A DNA stretch of 49,798 nt from an uncultured Alphaproteobacteria bacterium (GCA_947167235.1 CAMVHF010000004.1:1-49798), one strand, 5' to 3'. Shown: positions 1 to 9,589, counted from the stretch's first letter. The notes: generated by a model not told the origin, from the sequence alone. Program-made: numbers and translations.

Positions 1-198
1 CGTCGTCGAAAAATAACGGCGCATTTCCCGCATCAGCCGAGTTTTCCTCATAAGCCGTGCAATTTCTTCGTGTACTAATGTGTACACGTCGTCGAAAAAT
101 AACGGCGCATTTCCCGCATCAGCCGAGTTTTCCTCATAAGCTGTGCAATTTCCTCGTGTACTAATGTGTACACGTCGTCGAAAAACAACGGCGCATTT
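1..198. repeat. 86-bp direct tandem repeat, about 2.3 copies
   Basis: Copies begin at 1, 87 and 173, the last one partial, and each starts with cgtcgtcgaaaaa. The two full copies differ at only two bases (ccgtg/ctgtg and cttcg/cctcg). Each unit contains a perfect 7-bp inverted repeat, cgtgtac-taatgt-gtacacg. The array lies just downstream of the ELM1-like gene and may extend to the left of the window. The unit length is not a multiple of three, so it cannot encode an in-frame protein repeat, although one minus-strand frame (75-215) stays open for 46 codons. Function unknown. Confidence 0.9.
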
Positions 199-213
199 CT
201 TTTAAGAAAAGTC

Positions 214-238
214 ATTCTTGCGCCAAAGGCGCGAGAAT
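214..238 (-). terminator. Hairpin downstream of the ELM1-like gene
   Basis: The arms attcttgcgcc and ggcgcgagaat pair over 11 positions with one mismatch around an aaa loop. The hairpin starts about 12 bp past the stop of the minus-strand gene at 250. On that strand it is followed by a short, interrupted T-rich stretch (gacttttctt), so it is a plausible but weak intrinsic terminator. Confidence 0.45.
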
Positions 239-249
239 CTCGGCTGATT

Positions 250-1221
250 CTATAATTTTTCGATTAACTCGGCGATTTCTTGAGCGGCGTTTAAACTGTT
301 TTGCGGTTTAAATGTTGCGGCATTTTCATCATCAATCATGGTTGCGCATTTACCGTCGCATAACGATTGAACAAAGCGTTGATGTTTGGAGGTGAGCCAA
401 TTTTTACCCGTAAACAAATAAATCGGTTTGCCGGTGCCGGTAGCTTCGCAGCACATTGAAACAGAATCGCCGGTAACGATAATATTATCGGCACAGGCTA
501 AAAAGCCGCTATACGGGTTTTTTTTGGTATCTCCCCATAAAAATGTGTATTGCGGAATATCTTTGATTTCATTTAAGATGATTTTTTCAGCATTTATGCC
601 GGTGCGGCGTGAAGTTGTAATTAAAATCGAACCTCCGGTTTTTTCCTTAAATTTTCGGATTGATTGGCCGAGAGCCAAAGCATTTTCATCGGAAAAAGGT
701 TTGCCTTTGATGGCACCGCCGACAATAACGGCTGTTAAAGGTTTGGGTAAATCGGCAAATTCACTTGCCCACTCTTCTTTGGCGGTACTCAAGTATTCAG
801 GTGTTACACGGTGCGGGCATCCGATGATATAGTGAACATTTGCCGTGCATTTTTTATTTTTATCATGTTCCGGTACAACAATCAGTGAAAAGTCGTTAAT
901 ACCGGTGTTTCCGGGGTGCATGAGTTGTATAAGTTTGGTCTGCGGCGACAATTTCTTAATATATCGAGCAACCGGAACCGTACGGCGGCTGATAGACATC
1001 ACATAATCCGGAAAAGGCGGTGTTATTTCGGCTTTGCTTTCGGCTGTCAGGCCTAAAAGACTGCGACCGCGCAGCCAATTTGGCAATGATGCGGTTTTGG
1101 TGTAAACGATTTTCTTTTCAACAGCGGTTATTTTTTGGTTATCGAGGGCCGTAATTATCCCTAAAGCCTGTCCGACACTGCCGCGTCTGTCATCCATTAG
1201 AGCCCAAAGTATTTTTTTCAT
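250..1221 (-). CDS. ELM1-like protein (DUF1022 family)
   Basis: This 323-aa protein matches the mitochondrial fission ELM1/DUF1022 family, common in alphaproteobacteria and present in plant mitochondria. Family-like segments are DDRRGSVGQALG near residues 10-21, ITTSRRTG at 201-208 and VTGDSVSMCCEA at 249-260; the last resembles the sugar-nucleotide site of GT-B glycosyltransferases. No signal peptide or membrane segment is visible, so it is probably cytoplasmic. The biochemical role of the bacterial family is not established; a link to envelope glycoconjugates is only suggested by the fold. It is transcribed away from its neighbours toward the tandem repeat. The family call is fairly secure and the function open. 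Confidence 0.85.
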   Translation of the reverse strand: MKKILWALMDDRRGSVGQALGIITALDNQKITAVEKKIVYTKTASLPNWLRGRSLLGLTAESKAEITPPFPDYVMSISRRTVPVARYIKKLSPQTKLIQLMHPGNTGINDFSLIVVPEHDKNKKCTANVHYIIGCPHRVTPEYLSTAKEEWASEFADLPKPLTAVIVGGAIKGKPFSDENALALGQSIRKFKEKTGGSILITTSRRTGINAEKIILNEIKDIPQYTFLWGDTKKNPYSGFLACADNIIVTGDSVSMCCEATGTGKPIYLFTGKNWLTSKHQRFVQSLCDGKCATMIDDENAATFKPQNSLNAAQEIAELIEKL

Positions 1222-1310
1222 ATCATACTCCGCAGATTTAATTTTGCTTTTTGCTTAATATATGTTATATACAAAATATGGCAAGCAAAATTTAATAAGG
1301 AGATGCAAAT

Positions 1311-1676
1311 ATGATGAAAGTTGCGATGTTAGCTCTGTCGATGTTGTTTTTTATGCCTGTTGAAACACAAGCTTATGATAATCAGATTAGAGATAATCCC
1401 GTGATTAAAACCATGCGCGGATCGCTCAGGAATTCGGGTGATGAACGCACGGCTCGCAATTTGCTGATTGTTAAGGAAGTCGCTAATTATAAAATTGGTG
1501 ATGAAAAGTACTCTAAAGATTTTGAAAATGTTGAAAATACACGCGAATTTCATCGCAAAATGGAAAAAATAATGAGTAAGCTCAGCAATAATAAAAGACG
1601 TAATCTGAAAAATGATGAGGTTGTTAAAATTTTAAATGAAGCCGGTGATAAGATTTATAATCTTTTAGCCAATTAA
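1311..1676 (+). CDS. Small secreted protein of unknown function
   Basis: This 121-aa product starts with a clear Sec signal peptide (MMKVAMLALSMLFFMPVETQA, probable cleavage after QA). The mature part is about 100 residues, charged, rich in Asn and Lys and probably helical. It contains no cysteine and no motif I recognise. A good ribosome binding site (aaggag at 1297-1302) lies 8 nt before the first ATG, which supports the chosen start. It is likely periplasmic. It precedes the lipoprotein gene at 1749 on the same strand, about 70 bp away, and may be co-transcribed with it. Confidence 0.6.
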   Translation: MMKVAMLALSMLFFMPVETQAYDNQIRDNPVIKTMRGSLRNSGDERTARNLLIVKEVANYKIGDEKYSKDFENVENTREFHRKMEKIMSKLSNNKRRNLKNDEVVKILNEAGDKIYNLLAN

Positions 1677-1748
1677 GAATTGTTTAATATCTTTTATCTA
1701 TAATCTCACTTAATAGAATAGGCTCTATGGCTATAAAGAGAGGTTATG

Positions 1749-2096
1749 ATGAAAAAATTTGTATTTATCGGATTGCTTGCAGTGTTATGTTCCTGCCGTG
1801 CCAGAACCGTTAATCAGCCGGCTCCTGCCGCAACTTATGACGAGACAGGGTATACCGCCGAGTATACAATGCCGGAAGAAGATTTATATCGATATAATAT
1901 TTCCGTTAAAGCAATGGGAGATGATTATGTTGTCTATGAATATTCCGATGTTCGCGTAGATAAAGTGGCAACTTTGGCTTCGGCGTATTGTTTTGAAACA
2001 AATCCGGGTAAAAAAGCTTACTTGCGTGATATATACCTGCATAAAAATCATAAGAGAAGAGCTACATTCGATTGTGTCGACCTTGCAACGGAATAA
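1749..2096 (+). CDS. Predicted lipoprotein, unknown function
   Basis: The ORF track begins at an ATG at 1746. The ribosome binding site (agagagg, ending at 1743) is better spaced from the second ATG at 1749, giving 115 aa. The N-terminus MKKFVFIGLLAVLCSC is a lipoprotein signal with Cys16 as the lipidated residue. The rest is small, Tyr-rich and acidic, with two further cysteines in the C-terminal half that could pair. I recognise no domain. The gene ends about 35 bp before the dnaJ-like gene. Confidence 0.6.
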   Translation: MKKFVFIGLLAVLCSCRARTVNQPAPAATYDETGYTAEYTMPEEDLYRYNISVKAMGDDYVVYEYSDVRVDKVATLASAYCFETNPGKKAYLRDIYLHKNHKRRATFDCVDLATE

Positions 2097-2132
2097 TTTT
2101 ATCCCTATATAATTACTTAGGGAGATATTGCA

Positions 2133-3053
2133 ATGGCAAAGGATTTATATCAGATTTTAGGTGTCAGTAAAACCGCAACGGAAGCAGAGATTAAATCTGC
2201 ATATCGTAAGCTCGCGCGTAAATATCATCCGGATTTGAATAAAGACGATAAAAATGCCGCCGAGAAGTTTAAAGAAATATCAAATGCTTATGATATTATC
2301 GGTAATGCCGAAAAGCGTAAAAAATATGATAATAATGAAATAGATGCCGACGGCAAACCGACGGGTTTCGGTGCCGGTTTCGGCGGTGGTGGCGGTTCTT
2401 ACGGCTATGGCGGAGCAAATCCGTTCGGTGGCGGTTTTGGCGGCGCACATGGTTTCGATTTTTCTTCTATATTCGGTGAAGATATCTTTTCGCAGTTTAC
2501 CGGAGGCAATTCCGGCGGTTTTAAAACCGGACGTCGTGCCGCTAAAGGACATGATGTTTCATTTAATATGCGTGTCGATTTCTTGGACGCAGCCTTGGGT
2601 GTTGAAAAGAAAGTAAATATGGGCGGTAAAAACATCAATGTTAAAGTTCCCGCCGGCACGCAAAGCGGTCAGACCCTTCGTTTAAAAGGTATGGGCGATA
2701 TCAGTCCGAGCGGCGGTGAGAACGGCGATGCTTTAATTACCATATCAGTTGATGAACATCCTTATTTTAAGGCAGATGGTCTCAATATTGTGCTCGATTT
2801 ACCGATTTCGGTTGTCGAGGCAATTAAAGGTGCCAAAATAACAATACCTACCATTCACGGCAAAGTTGCCGTAACGGTTCCGCCGTTTTCTTCCAGCGGT
2901 GATAAATTACGCTTGAAGGGGCAAGGTATAAAGTCACGCTCTGGACAGGGAGATGAAATAGTCAACTTGCAAATTGTTATGCCAAAAGGCGGTGATGCGG
3001 CACTGACGGCAGTAGCCGGACAAATGCAAAATTATGCTGTCAGGAGTTTTTAA
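2133..3053 (+). CDS. cbpA: DnaJ/CbpA-type co-chaperone (class II J-protein)
   Basis: This 306-aa protein has an N-terminal J domain (about residues 3-67) with the HPD motif at 32-34 that stimulates DnaK ATPase. A Gly/Phe-rich linker follows (about 75-125), then the two beta-sandwich substrate-binding domains of DnaJ. There is no CxxCxGxG zinc-finger repeat, so it is a class II J-protein like CbpA and not the main DnaJ. It should act in the cytoplasm with DnaK. The ribosome binding site agggag (2119-2124) lies inside a small hairpin. The stop TAA overlaps the ATG of the DUF1349 gene by one base, so the two are translationally coupled. Confidence 0.88.
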   Translation: MAKDLYQILGVSKTATEAEIKSAYRKLARKYHPDLNKDDKNAAEKFKEISNAYDIIGNAEKRKKYDNNEIDADGKPTGFGAGFGGGGGSYGYGGANPFGGGFGGAHGFDFSSIFGEDIFSQFTGGNSGGFKTGRRAAKGHDVSFNMRVDFLDAALGVEKKVNMGGKNINVKVPAGTQSGQTLRLKGMGDISPSGGENGDALITISVDEHPYFKADGLNIVLDLPISVVEAIKGAKITIPTIHGKVAVTVPPFSSSGDKLRLKGQGIKSRSGQGDEIVNLQIVMPKGGDAALTAVAGQMQNYAVRSF

Positions 3054-3616
3054 TGCTGTTAGAGACGCTTAAAGAATTTGACTGGATGAATGAGCCACAG
3101 CGCGTGCGTTTTGATGATGATGGTATGCATGTTACTTCGAAATATCGAACCGATTTTTGGGCTTGTGCGCGTTATGATTTCAGAAAAGATGACGGGCATT
3201 TCTTTTTCAGCTATGTGTTGGGTGATTTTTGTTGTGATTTGGACTGGAAGTTTGGACAGCCCGAATCATTCGATCAATGCGGTATAATGGCTCGTATTGA
3301 TGTTAATAATTGGTTTAAGGCATCAATTATGTACGAAAATGATAATGCACCGATGCTGGCCACTTGCCTGACGAATGACGGCTATTCCGATTTGGCAACT
3401 ATTCCTTTACCGCAAGGAACCAACCATATATGGTACAGGCTTAAAAGACGTAAAGGCTGTTATATCGCAAGTTATTCACTTGATGGTGAAGAATATATGC
3501 AATTGCGTAAGTTTTATTTAATTCATGATGCCGATGATGTTAAAATAGGCGCATATATCTGTTCGCCGCAAAGAGAAGATTTTGAGGCCGTTTTAGGCGG
3601 ATTACAAATGTCATAA
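3053..3616 (+). CDS. DUF1349 family protein
   Basis: This 187-aa protein resembles the DUF1349 family, small concanavalin A-like beta-sandwich proteins related to yeast Ree1. Family-like features are the early Trp-rich stretch (TDFWACARYDF), the central DQCGIMARIDVNNWFKASI segment and the C-terminal VKIGAYICSPQ. No signal peptide or membrane segment is seen. It overlaps the stop of the CbpA-like gene by one base and ends just before a strong bidirectional terminator. A carbohydrate-binding or chaperone-linked role is possible but not shown. Confidence 0.8.
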   Translation: MLLETLKEFDWMNEPQRVRFDDDGMHVTSKYRTDFWACARYDFRKDDGHFFFSYVLGDFCCDLDWKFGQPESFDQCGIMARIDVNNWFKASIMYENDNAPMLATCLTNDGYSDLATIPLPQGTNHIWYRLKRRKGCYIASYSLDGEEYMQLRKFYLIHDADDVKIGAYICSPQREDFEAVLGGLQMS

Positions 3617-3630
3617 ATACAAAGCAGAAT

Positions 3631-3661
3631 AAAAAAATCCCGCACTATGCGGGATTTTTTT
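3631..3661. terminator. Bidirectional intrinsic terminator
   Basis: The perfect 8-bp stem atcccgca/tgcgggat has a cta loop and is flanked by A7 on the left and T7 on the right. It can therefore terminate both the cbpA-DUF1349 operon (+) and the convergent isomerase gene (-). Confidence 0.92.
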
Positions 3662-3681
3662 ATGATTAATTACTAATCGAA

Positions 3682-4554
3682 TTATTTAGCTTCAGCCGGT
3701 TTAGTCGTTTCAACAGCTTCTTTTTTAGCAGCTTCGATTTTCTTACCGTTTAAATCAAATTTTTCGATTTGGGCATCTTTGTTTAAACCGTCAACGATTT
3801 GTTCAACGGCCTGACGAGCCAACTTGCCTTTAATTTGTTCTTCCAAAGCTTCAAAAGGCAAAGGTTGCGAATCGCGGGTATCTTCAACCAAGATGATATG
3901 ATAACCGAATTCTGTTTTAACCGGTTCTTTTGAATAAGTATTCTTTTCCATTGCGAAAGCAGCTTTAGAGAATTCAGGAACCATCATCTCTTCGGTGAAG
4001 TAACCGAGCTCCGGTTGGTCGTCGGAATATTTTTGAGCTAATTCTTCAAAAGAAGCTTCTTTGCTGTCTAATTTAGCAATAATTTCTTTTGCCAAATCTT
4101 CGGTTTGTACCAAAATGTGTTTAGCTTTTACTTCTTTGCTGCTCTTAAAGCCGGCTACATATTCATCGTAAGCTTTTTTAACTTCAGCCGGTGTAATTTT
4201 AGCATTGATTTGTTGGTCAAGATAAACTTGACGAGCAATTTCATCTTGAACGGCAGCAAGCTGTTTTTGATATTCGGGAGTTGCCTGAATATTAGCTTTT
4301 GTTGCTGCTTGTAAGGCTAACTTTGCATTAACCATAACATCAAGAGCATAATTGTAAAATTCTTCAAATTTAGCATTTGAGCTGAATTGCGGATTTTGAT
4401 CACAAGCTTCTCTGACTTCGGCAACCGTAATTTGCTCACCGTTAACGATTGCGGCAATACCGTTATTTCTTTCAGCATATACTTTGTATGTGAAAGCACC
4501 GGCAATCAATACAACCAGAGCGGCAGATGTCGCGAAAATATATTTCTTTTGCAT
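3682..4554 (-). CDS. Parvulin-type peptidyl-prolyl isomerase (PrsA/PpiC-like)
   Basis: This 290-aa protein has an N-terminal membrane segment or uncleaved signal (IFATSAALVVLIAGAFTYKVYA, residues 6-27), a SurA/PrsA-like helical region, and a parvulin domain at about 142-226. Parvulin hallmarks are AKHILV (144-149), LGYF (183-186) and EFGYHI (215-220). The tail is Lys/Ala/Glu-rich. It should help fold proteins after Sec export, in the periplasm and probably anchored to the inner membrane. A strong ribosome binding site (aggagg) lies 6 nt before the ATG. It is divergent from secA, an arrangement I recall from other alphaproteobacteria and consistent with a role in secretion. Confidence 0.88.
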   Translation of the reverse strand: MQKKYIFATSAALVVLIAGAFTYKVYAERNNGIAAIVNGEQITVAEVREACDQNPQFSSNAKFEEFYNYALDVMVNAKLALQAATKANIQATPEYQKQLAAVQDEIARQVYLDQQINAKITPAEVKKAYDEYVAGFKSSKEVKAKHILVQTEDLAKEIIAKLDSKEASFEELAQKYSDDQPELGYFTEEMMVPEFSKAAFAMEKNTYSKEPVKTEFGYHIILVEDTRDSQPLPFEALEEQIKGKLARQAVEQIVDGLNKDAQIEKFDLNGKKIEAAKKEAVETTKPAEAK

Positions 4555-4660
4555 TTAAATTCCTCCATAAAACAATCGACCTCATAATATAGGCATAATT
4601 TTAAATTTCAATTAAAATTCAAATATTTTTTATAATAAGTTCATAACTTTTGCGCATATA

Positions 4661-4689
4661 TTGACTTTATCATTTATTCAAACTAAGTA
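4661..4689 (+). promoter_or_regulatory. Possible secA promoter
   Basis: A good -35 (ttgact, 4661-4666) is followed after 17 nt by a weak -10 (taagta, 4684-4689), within the AT-rich divergent region between the isomerase gene and secA. The -10 matches consensus poorly, so this is tentative. Confidence 0.35.
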
Positions 4690-4720
4690 TAAAGTGACGT
4701 AATTTATATAGGAAACACTA

Positions 4721-7393
4721 ATGTTAGGACAAATAGCTCGTAAAATTTTTGGTAGCGCCAATGATCGCTTTGTAAAAAAACAGTATAAAATAGTTAATCA
4801 AATCAATGCTTTAGAACCGGATTTCGAAAAGCTTTCCGATGAAGAATTAAAAGCTAAAACCGATGAGTATCGCAGTCGTATTAAAGAGGGCGAAACTTTA
4901 GATGATTTGTTGCCGGAAGCCTTTGCAACAGTGCGTGAGGCTGCTAAACGTGTTATGGGACAAAGACACTATGATGTCCAACTTATCGGCGGTATTGTCT
5001 TGCATAAAGGTATGATTGCCGAAATGAAGACCGGCGAAGGTAAAACTTTGGTGGCCACATTGGCCGCATACTTGAACGCGCTTGAAGGTAAAGGCGTACA
5101 CATCGTTACCGTAAATGATTATTTGGCCCAACGTGATGCTCAATGGATGGGGCAGATTTATCGCTTTTTAGGCTTAAGTGTAGATTATATTATTCACGGT
5201 AAAAACGATAATGAACGCCGTATGGCCTATAATGCCGATATCGTTTACGGTACGAATAATGAATTGGGGTTTGATTATCTGCGCGATAATATGAAATTCA
5301 ATTTATATGAAAAAGTACAACGTGATTTTAATTTCGCCATTGTCGATGAAGTTGACTCCATTTTAATCGATGAAGCCCGTACACCGCTGATTATTTCAGG
5401 CGAAGCCGAAGATTCTTCATCAACATATTTGACAATTGCCAAGATTATTCCGCAGCTTAAAGATTCCGATTATGAAAAGGATGAAAAACAAAAGAGCGTT
5501 ACTCTTACCGAAAGCGGTATGGAACATATTGAACAGCTTTTGCGTGAAGTCGGACTGATTAAAGAAGGCTCGCTTTATGATATAGGCAATGTTAATCTGG
5601 TTCAGCATGTTAACAACGGTTTGCGTGCCCATAAAATGTTCCAACGTGATGTAGATTACATTGTTAAAGATGATAAAGTCGTTATTGTTGACGAATTTAC
5701 CGGTCGTATTATGGAAGGTCGCCGTTTCAGCGACGGTTTGCATCAGGCTTTGGAAGCCAAAGAAGGAGTAACCATTCAGTCCGAAAATCAGACATTGGCT
5801 TCTATTACATTCCAAAATTATTTCCGTTTATATCCGAAGTTGGCCGGTATGACCGGTACGGCTATGACCGAAGAAACAGAGTTTTGCGATATTTATAACT
5901 TGGTTTGTGTTGAAATTCCGACCAATAAACCGGTTAAACGTGAAGATTTGCAAGACGAAGTTTATCGCACGGCTGCCGAAAAGTATCGAGCCATTATCAA
6001 TACGATATTGGATTGTCATCGTCGCGGTCAACCGGTATTGGTCGGTACAACTTCTGTCGAAAAGTCGGAAATTGTTGCCGAATTGCTGCATAAAGCGGCA
6101 CCGGATGTTAAGTTTGAAGTCTTGAATGCCCGTCACCACGACAAAGAAGCTGCTATTGTTGCACAAGCCGGCGTTTCGGGTGCTATTACAATTGCAACCA
6201 ATATGGCCGGTCGCGGTACCGATATTCAGCTCGGCGGTAATCCGGAAATGAAACTGAAAGAACAACTGACCGGCGAAGAAACGCCGGAGCAGGTTGCGGC
6301 CTTAAAAGAAAAAATCGAAAAAGAAGTCGCTGCAGATAAAGAAAAAGTTTTGGCGGCCGGCGGTTTGTTTATTATCGGCACCGAGCGCCATGAAAGCCGT
6401 CGTATTGATAACCAGTTGCGCGGTCGTTCCGGTCGTCAGGGTGATCCGGGAACGTCTAAATTTTTCCTTTCAATGGAAGATGATTTAATGCGTATTTTCG
6501 GTTCCGAAAAAATGTCTAATGTTTTACAGCGCTTAGGCTTACCTGAAGGCGAAGCATTGGTCCATCCGTGGATCAGTAAGGCTCTTGAAAAAGCTCAGAA
6601 AAAAGTCGAAGAACGCAACTTTGATATCCGTAAAGATTTGCTTAAATTTGATAATGTTATGAACGATCAGCGTAAAATTATTTATGCCGAACGTCGTGAT
6701 ATTATGGAACAGGAAGATGTTTCCGAAAGCATTAAAGAAATGCGTGATGATTATTTAAGCGGCATTATTGATGCACATGTTCCTTACGGAACTTCGGTCG
6801 AAGAATGGAATAAAGAAGGCTTAAAACAAGATTTGCAAAACGTAACGAGTTTTGTTTTGCCGATAGCAAATTGGTGTAATCAGCCGGACATGGATAGCGA
6901 AAAGCTCAAAGAGATGATTTTTGAAGAGGTTGATAAGCGTTTGGAAGAAAGAAATGCCAACGTCCCGCCTGAAGCCGTTCAGATGATTCATAAGAGCTTG
7001 TTGTTGCAGGTATTGGATCAATTGTGGAAAGATCATATTGCAGCGCTTGATTTAATGCGTCGAACCATTGTTTTGCGCGCTTACGGACAAAAAGATCCGT
7101 TGAACGAATACAAAAAAGAAGCATTTATGATGTTTTCAAATTTACTGAAGACTCTTAAAGAAAGATTGGTAATCATTGTCTGTCATACGGTTTTGCAACC
7201 TGAAACGCGCGAAAAACTTGAACAAGCCATGGAAAAAGAGCAAAATCGCAAAGTGTCAATTGTCCGTGACGGAGAAACGATTGACGGGGATAAGCTTGAT
7301 CCGAAAATTTTTGCCAATGTCGGCCGTAATGATCCGTGCCCTTGCGGTAGTGGCAAAAAGTTCAAACATTGCCACGGGAGAATAACGGGGTAG
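4721..7393 (+). CDS. secA: Preprotein translocase ATPase SecA
   Basis: This 890-aa protein is full length for SecA, the ATPase that drives unfolded preproteins through SecYEG. The Walker A motif MKTGEGKT is at 102-109 and the DEAD-like motif reads [13 protein letters not shown]. The second nucleotide-binding domain contains [13 protein letters not shown] and [12 protein letters not shown]-terminal SEC-C zinc-binding tail ([14 protein letters not shown]) is intact and usually binds SecB or phospholipids. The start at 4721 has aggaa 6-7 nt upstream. The gene is followed after 3 bp by a pilin-like gene, so the two probably share a transcript. Confidence 0.98.
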   Translation: MLGQIARKIFGSANDRFVKKQYKIVNQINALEPDFEKLSDEELKAKTDEYRSRIKEGETLDDLLPEAFATVREAAKRVMGQRHYDVQLIGGIVLHKGMIAEMKTGEGKTLVATLAAYLNALEGKGVHIVTVNDYLAQRDAQWMGQIYRFLGLSVDYIIHGKNDNERRMAYNADIVYGTNNELGFDYLRDNMKFNLYEKVQRDFNFAIVDEVDSILIDEARTPLIISGEAEDSSSTYLTIAKIIPQLKDSDYEKDEKQKSVTLTESGMEHIEQLLREVGLIKEGSLYDIGNVNLVQHVNNGLRAHKMFQRDVDYIVKDDKVVIVDEFTGRIMEGRRFSDGLHQALEAKEGVTIQSENQTLASITFQNYFRLYPKLAGMTGTAMTEETEFCDIYNLVCVEIPTNKPVKREDLQDEVYRTAAEKYRAIINTILDCHRRGQPVLVGTTSVEKSEIVAELLHKAAPDVKFEVLNARHHDKEAAIVAQAGVSGAITIATNMAGRGTDIQLGGNPEMKLKEQLTGEETPEQVAALKEKIEKEVAADKEKVLAAGGLFIIGTERHESRRIDNQLRGRSGRQGDPGTSKFFLSMEDDLMRIFGSEKMSNVLQRLGLPEGEALVHPWISKALEKAQKKVEERNFDIRKDLLKFDNVMNDQRKIIYAERRDIMEQEDVSESIKEMRDDYLSGIIDAHVPYGTSVEEWNKEGLKQDLQNVTSFVLPIANWCNQPDMDSEKLKEMIFEEVDKRLEERNANVPPEAVQMIHKSLLLQVLDQLWKDHIAALDLMRRTIVLRAYGQKDPLNEYKKEAFMMFSNLLKTLKERLVIIVCHTVLQPETREKLEQAMEKEQNRKVSIVRDGETIDGDKLDPKIFANVGRNDPCPCGSGKKFKHCHGRITG

Positions 7394-7396
7394 TTT

Positions 7397-8425
7397 ATGG
7401 AAGAAATTAAGCAAAAGACAGAAGCCGAATTAGCTCAAGAAGCTATCGAACGCAAGATTCTTGAAGAACGACGTGCTGCCCGTCGTCGGAAAGAAGCACG
7501 CGAAGCAAAGATGAAATTGTTTCTCGAAGTTCTGTTTTTGCTGGTTGTCTTTGTCGGCGGCGCTATGTATAAAATGCATAAGTTTGCGGCACAATCCAAA
7601 TATAAATTGGAACAGGATACACTCTTGAATGCGACCACACAACAAGTATCGCAGATTATCGATAATGTTCGCAAGGCCTATGCTATTTACAGCGAAGAAA
7701 AAGAAATATCCATGGAAAGATTGATTGAGCTCGGAGCAATTCCGGAATCAATCGTTGACGGTAAAGAAGCGTATAATTTATACAACGGCAATATCGTTAT
7801 TGAGGCTTCGCGGCCTTTGGAAAATATTAAGGAAGCCGTGGAATCCCCGACATTTAAAATGGCGTATAGAGGATTGCCGCACAGCGTATGCGTTAATCTG
7901 GCCGTATTGAACTGGGGTGATAAAATTAACGGTTTGATGGCTGTTGCAATCGGCGATTATGATGGTGAAAGAGATACAGCCTTAGATGAAATCGATAAAA
8001 TATATGAAGAAGAAAAACCGATAGAATTTATAGATAAATTCGGGCGTATTCGCACAATTCAGCCTCGTAAACACTATGCGCTTAACGTGGCAAAACCTGG
8101 TGATTCGTTTATTCCGACACCTTTTACAAGGGATAATGCCGAAGGCGGATGCTCTTGTTCTCGAAGCGATTCATCATGTTCATTTGCATGGCGTTATGCT
8201 ATTTATGCGGTAGATAAACCGAATCGTGTCGAATCGGAAATCGAAAAAATGGAACGCTTGATGAAAGAGCGTCTTGAACAGCGTGTTAAAGAGCAGGAGG
8301 CTGAGCAGCAACGTTTGCGTGAGGAAGAATTGAAGAAACGGGCAACCGAGGCCATGAAAAAAGAATTGGAAGCGCAACAGCAAGCGACTGAAGCGCAGCA
8401 ACAAGAAACAAAACCGGCACAATAA
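7397..8425 (+). CDS. Pilin-like membrane protein with N- and C-terminal helical extensions
   Basis: This 342-aa protein starts with a charged Glu/Arg helix (1-38), then one membrane segment (about 40-58, FLEVLFLLVVFVGGAMY). Residues ~75-265 resemble the PilS-type type IVb pilin globular domain: NVRKAYAIYSEE, IELGAIPESI, AYRGLPHSVCVNLAVLNWG and a Cys cluster CSCSRSDSSCSFAWRY. The last ~70 residues are a Glu/Gln/Lys-rich coiled coil. No class III prepilin cleavage site (G before xxxxE) precedes the membrane segment, so it may be a membrane-fixed pseudopilin relative and not a fibre subunit. It starts 3 bp after secA. The pilin relationship is recognised by pattern and its function is unknown. 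Confidence 0.65.
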   Translation: MEEIKQKTEAELAQEAIERKILEERRAARRRKEAREAKMKLFLEVLFLLVVFVGGAMYKMHKFAAQSKYKLEQDTLLNATTQQVSQIIDNVRKAYAIYSEEKEISMERLIELGAIPESIVDGKEAYNLYNGNIVIEASRPLENIKEAVESPTFKMAYRGLPHSVCVNLAVLNWGDKINGLMAVAIGDYDGERDTALDEIDKIYEEEKPIEFIDKFGRIRTIQPRKHYALNVAKPGDSFIPTPFTRDNAEGGCSCSRSDSSCSFAWRYAIYAVDKPNRVESEIEKMERLMKERLEQRVKEQEAEQQRLREEELKKRATEAMKKELEAQQQATEAQQQETKPAQ

Positions 8426-8438
8426 GTGCCGGTTTTTT
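8410..8438 (+). terminator. Intrinsic terminator of the secA operon
   Basis: An 11-bp perfect stem (aaaaccggcac/gtgccggtttt) has the loop aataa and a T6 run. The stop codon TAA at 8423-8425 lies in the loop, so the left arm is coding sequence. Confidence 0.92.
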
Positions 8439-8460
8439 GCATAATCGTATTTAATCGATT

Positions 8461-9483
8461 TTATAAATTACCAAACAATGTTTCTTTTAAGCGAGCCAAT
8501 GTTTTTTGAGCATACGGACGTGCTTTGGCGGCACCATCTTCTAAGAAACCGCGGGCTTCGTCATAATGAGCCACATAGTAGTTATAGATTTCTTTAGCGT
8601 CTTTGGTCTGTTCCAAAATCGTATCTAACAGCATGGCTTTAATGTGGCCATAGCCGAGTTTACCCTGTTTTAACCCGTCAGCCATTTCGGCAACCTGTTC
8701 CGGACGAGCCAGACATTTATAGATTTGATAAACAATAACATCATCCGGATTTTTCGGTTCTTCGATCGGTTTCGAGTCGGTTACGGTTGAATAAACGGCC
8801 TTTTTGATGGTCTTATCATCTTCAAATATAGGAACGACATTGTTGTAAGATTTACTCATTTTACGGCCATCAATACCCGGCAGTACGGCAACATTTTCGG
8901 CTGTGACGTAACTAGGCAGCTTTAAAAGTTCTTTATCATAATAAGCATTAACGGCACCGGCAATATCACGAGCAATTTCAACGTGTTGAATCTGGTCTTT
9001 ACCGACCGGAACGATATCGGTATCCATTGATAAAATATCGGCAGCCATTAAGGTCGGATAAGTGTACAGGCCCATATTAATACCGTCATCGGTCGGCTTG
9101 TTATCGGCCAAGTTTTTATCGACGGCAGCTTTATAAGCATGCGACTTATTCATGAAACCTTTAGGCGTGAAGGCATAGAGAATCGTTGTTATTTCATTGA
9201 TTTCCGGAATATCCGATTGACGATAAAAATAATCTGTTTTCGGATCTAAGCCGGCTGCCAAATAGGTGCAGGCAATTTCCTTGATTTCTGTTTGCAGAAG
9301 CTGCGGATCTTTCATAAAGTTAATGGCATGGTAGTCGGCAATAAACAGATTAAAACGTTCGGCCTTATGTCCCATCTTAACGGCAGGTAAAATGGCACCG
9401 AAATAATTGCCGATATGCGGCTTTCCGGTCGGTTTAACGCCGGTCAAAATACACTTTTTTGCAAAATCATTTGTATTTGTCAT
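8461..9483 (-). CDS. trpS: Tryptophanyl-tRNA synthetase
   Basis: This 340-aa class Ic aminoacyl-tRNA synthetase charges tRNA-Trp. It carries the HIGH-like signature PHIGN (22-26) in the context TGVKPTGKPHIGNYFGA and the KMSKS loop at 208-212 (GRKMSKSYNN). Length and order match bacterial TrpS. An aaggaag ribosome binding site lies upstream of the ATG. It is convergent with the secA operon and divergent from serS, with about 170 bp between the two synthetase genes. Confidence 0.97.
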   Translation of the reverse strand: MTNTNDFAKKCILTGVKPTGKPHIGNYFGAILPAVKMGHKAERFNLFIADYHAINFMKDPQLLQTEIKEIACTYLAAGLDPKTDYFYRQSDIPEINEITTILYAFTPKGFMNKSHAYKAAVDKNLADNKPTDDGINMGLYTYPTLMAADILSMDTDIVPVGKDQIQHVEIARDIAGAVNAYYDKELLKLPSYVTAENVAVLPGIDGRKMSKSYNNVVPIFEDDKTIKKAVYSTVTDSKPIEEPKNPDDVIVYQIYKCLARPEQVAEMADGLKQGKLGYGHIKAMLLDTILEQTKDAKEIYNYYVAHYDEARGFLEDGAAKARPYAQKTLARLKETLFGNL

Positions 9484-9589
9484 TATATCTTCCTTTCCAA
9501 TTCTTTGCTAAATTATTCCGATTTATGCAAAAAATCAATAAATATTGCATTTAATAGTCGATAAAGAGTCAATAAGCTGAAAATTTGTG

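Noticed and set aside
1-198. CRISPR array
   Set aside because: Only about 2.3 copies of an 86-bp unit directly abutting each other, with no unique spacers; it is a tandem repeat.
75-215. 46-codon minus-strand ORF as a gene
   Set aside because: No ribosome binding site before its ATG, and it lies wholly in repeat and terminator sequence; kept only as part of a finding.
5420-6265. Minus-strand ORFs of 131 and 145 aa
   Set aside because: Both are shadows inside secA.
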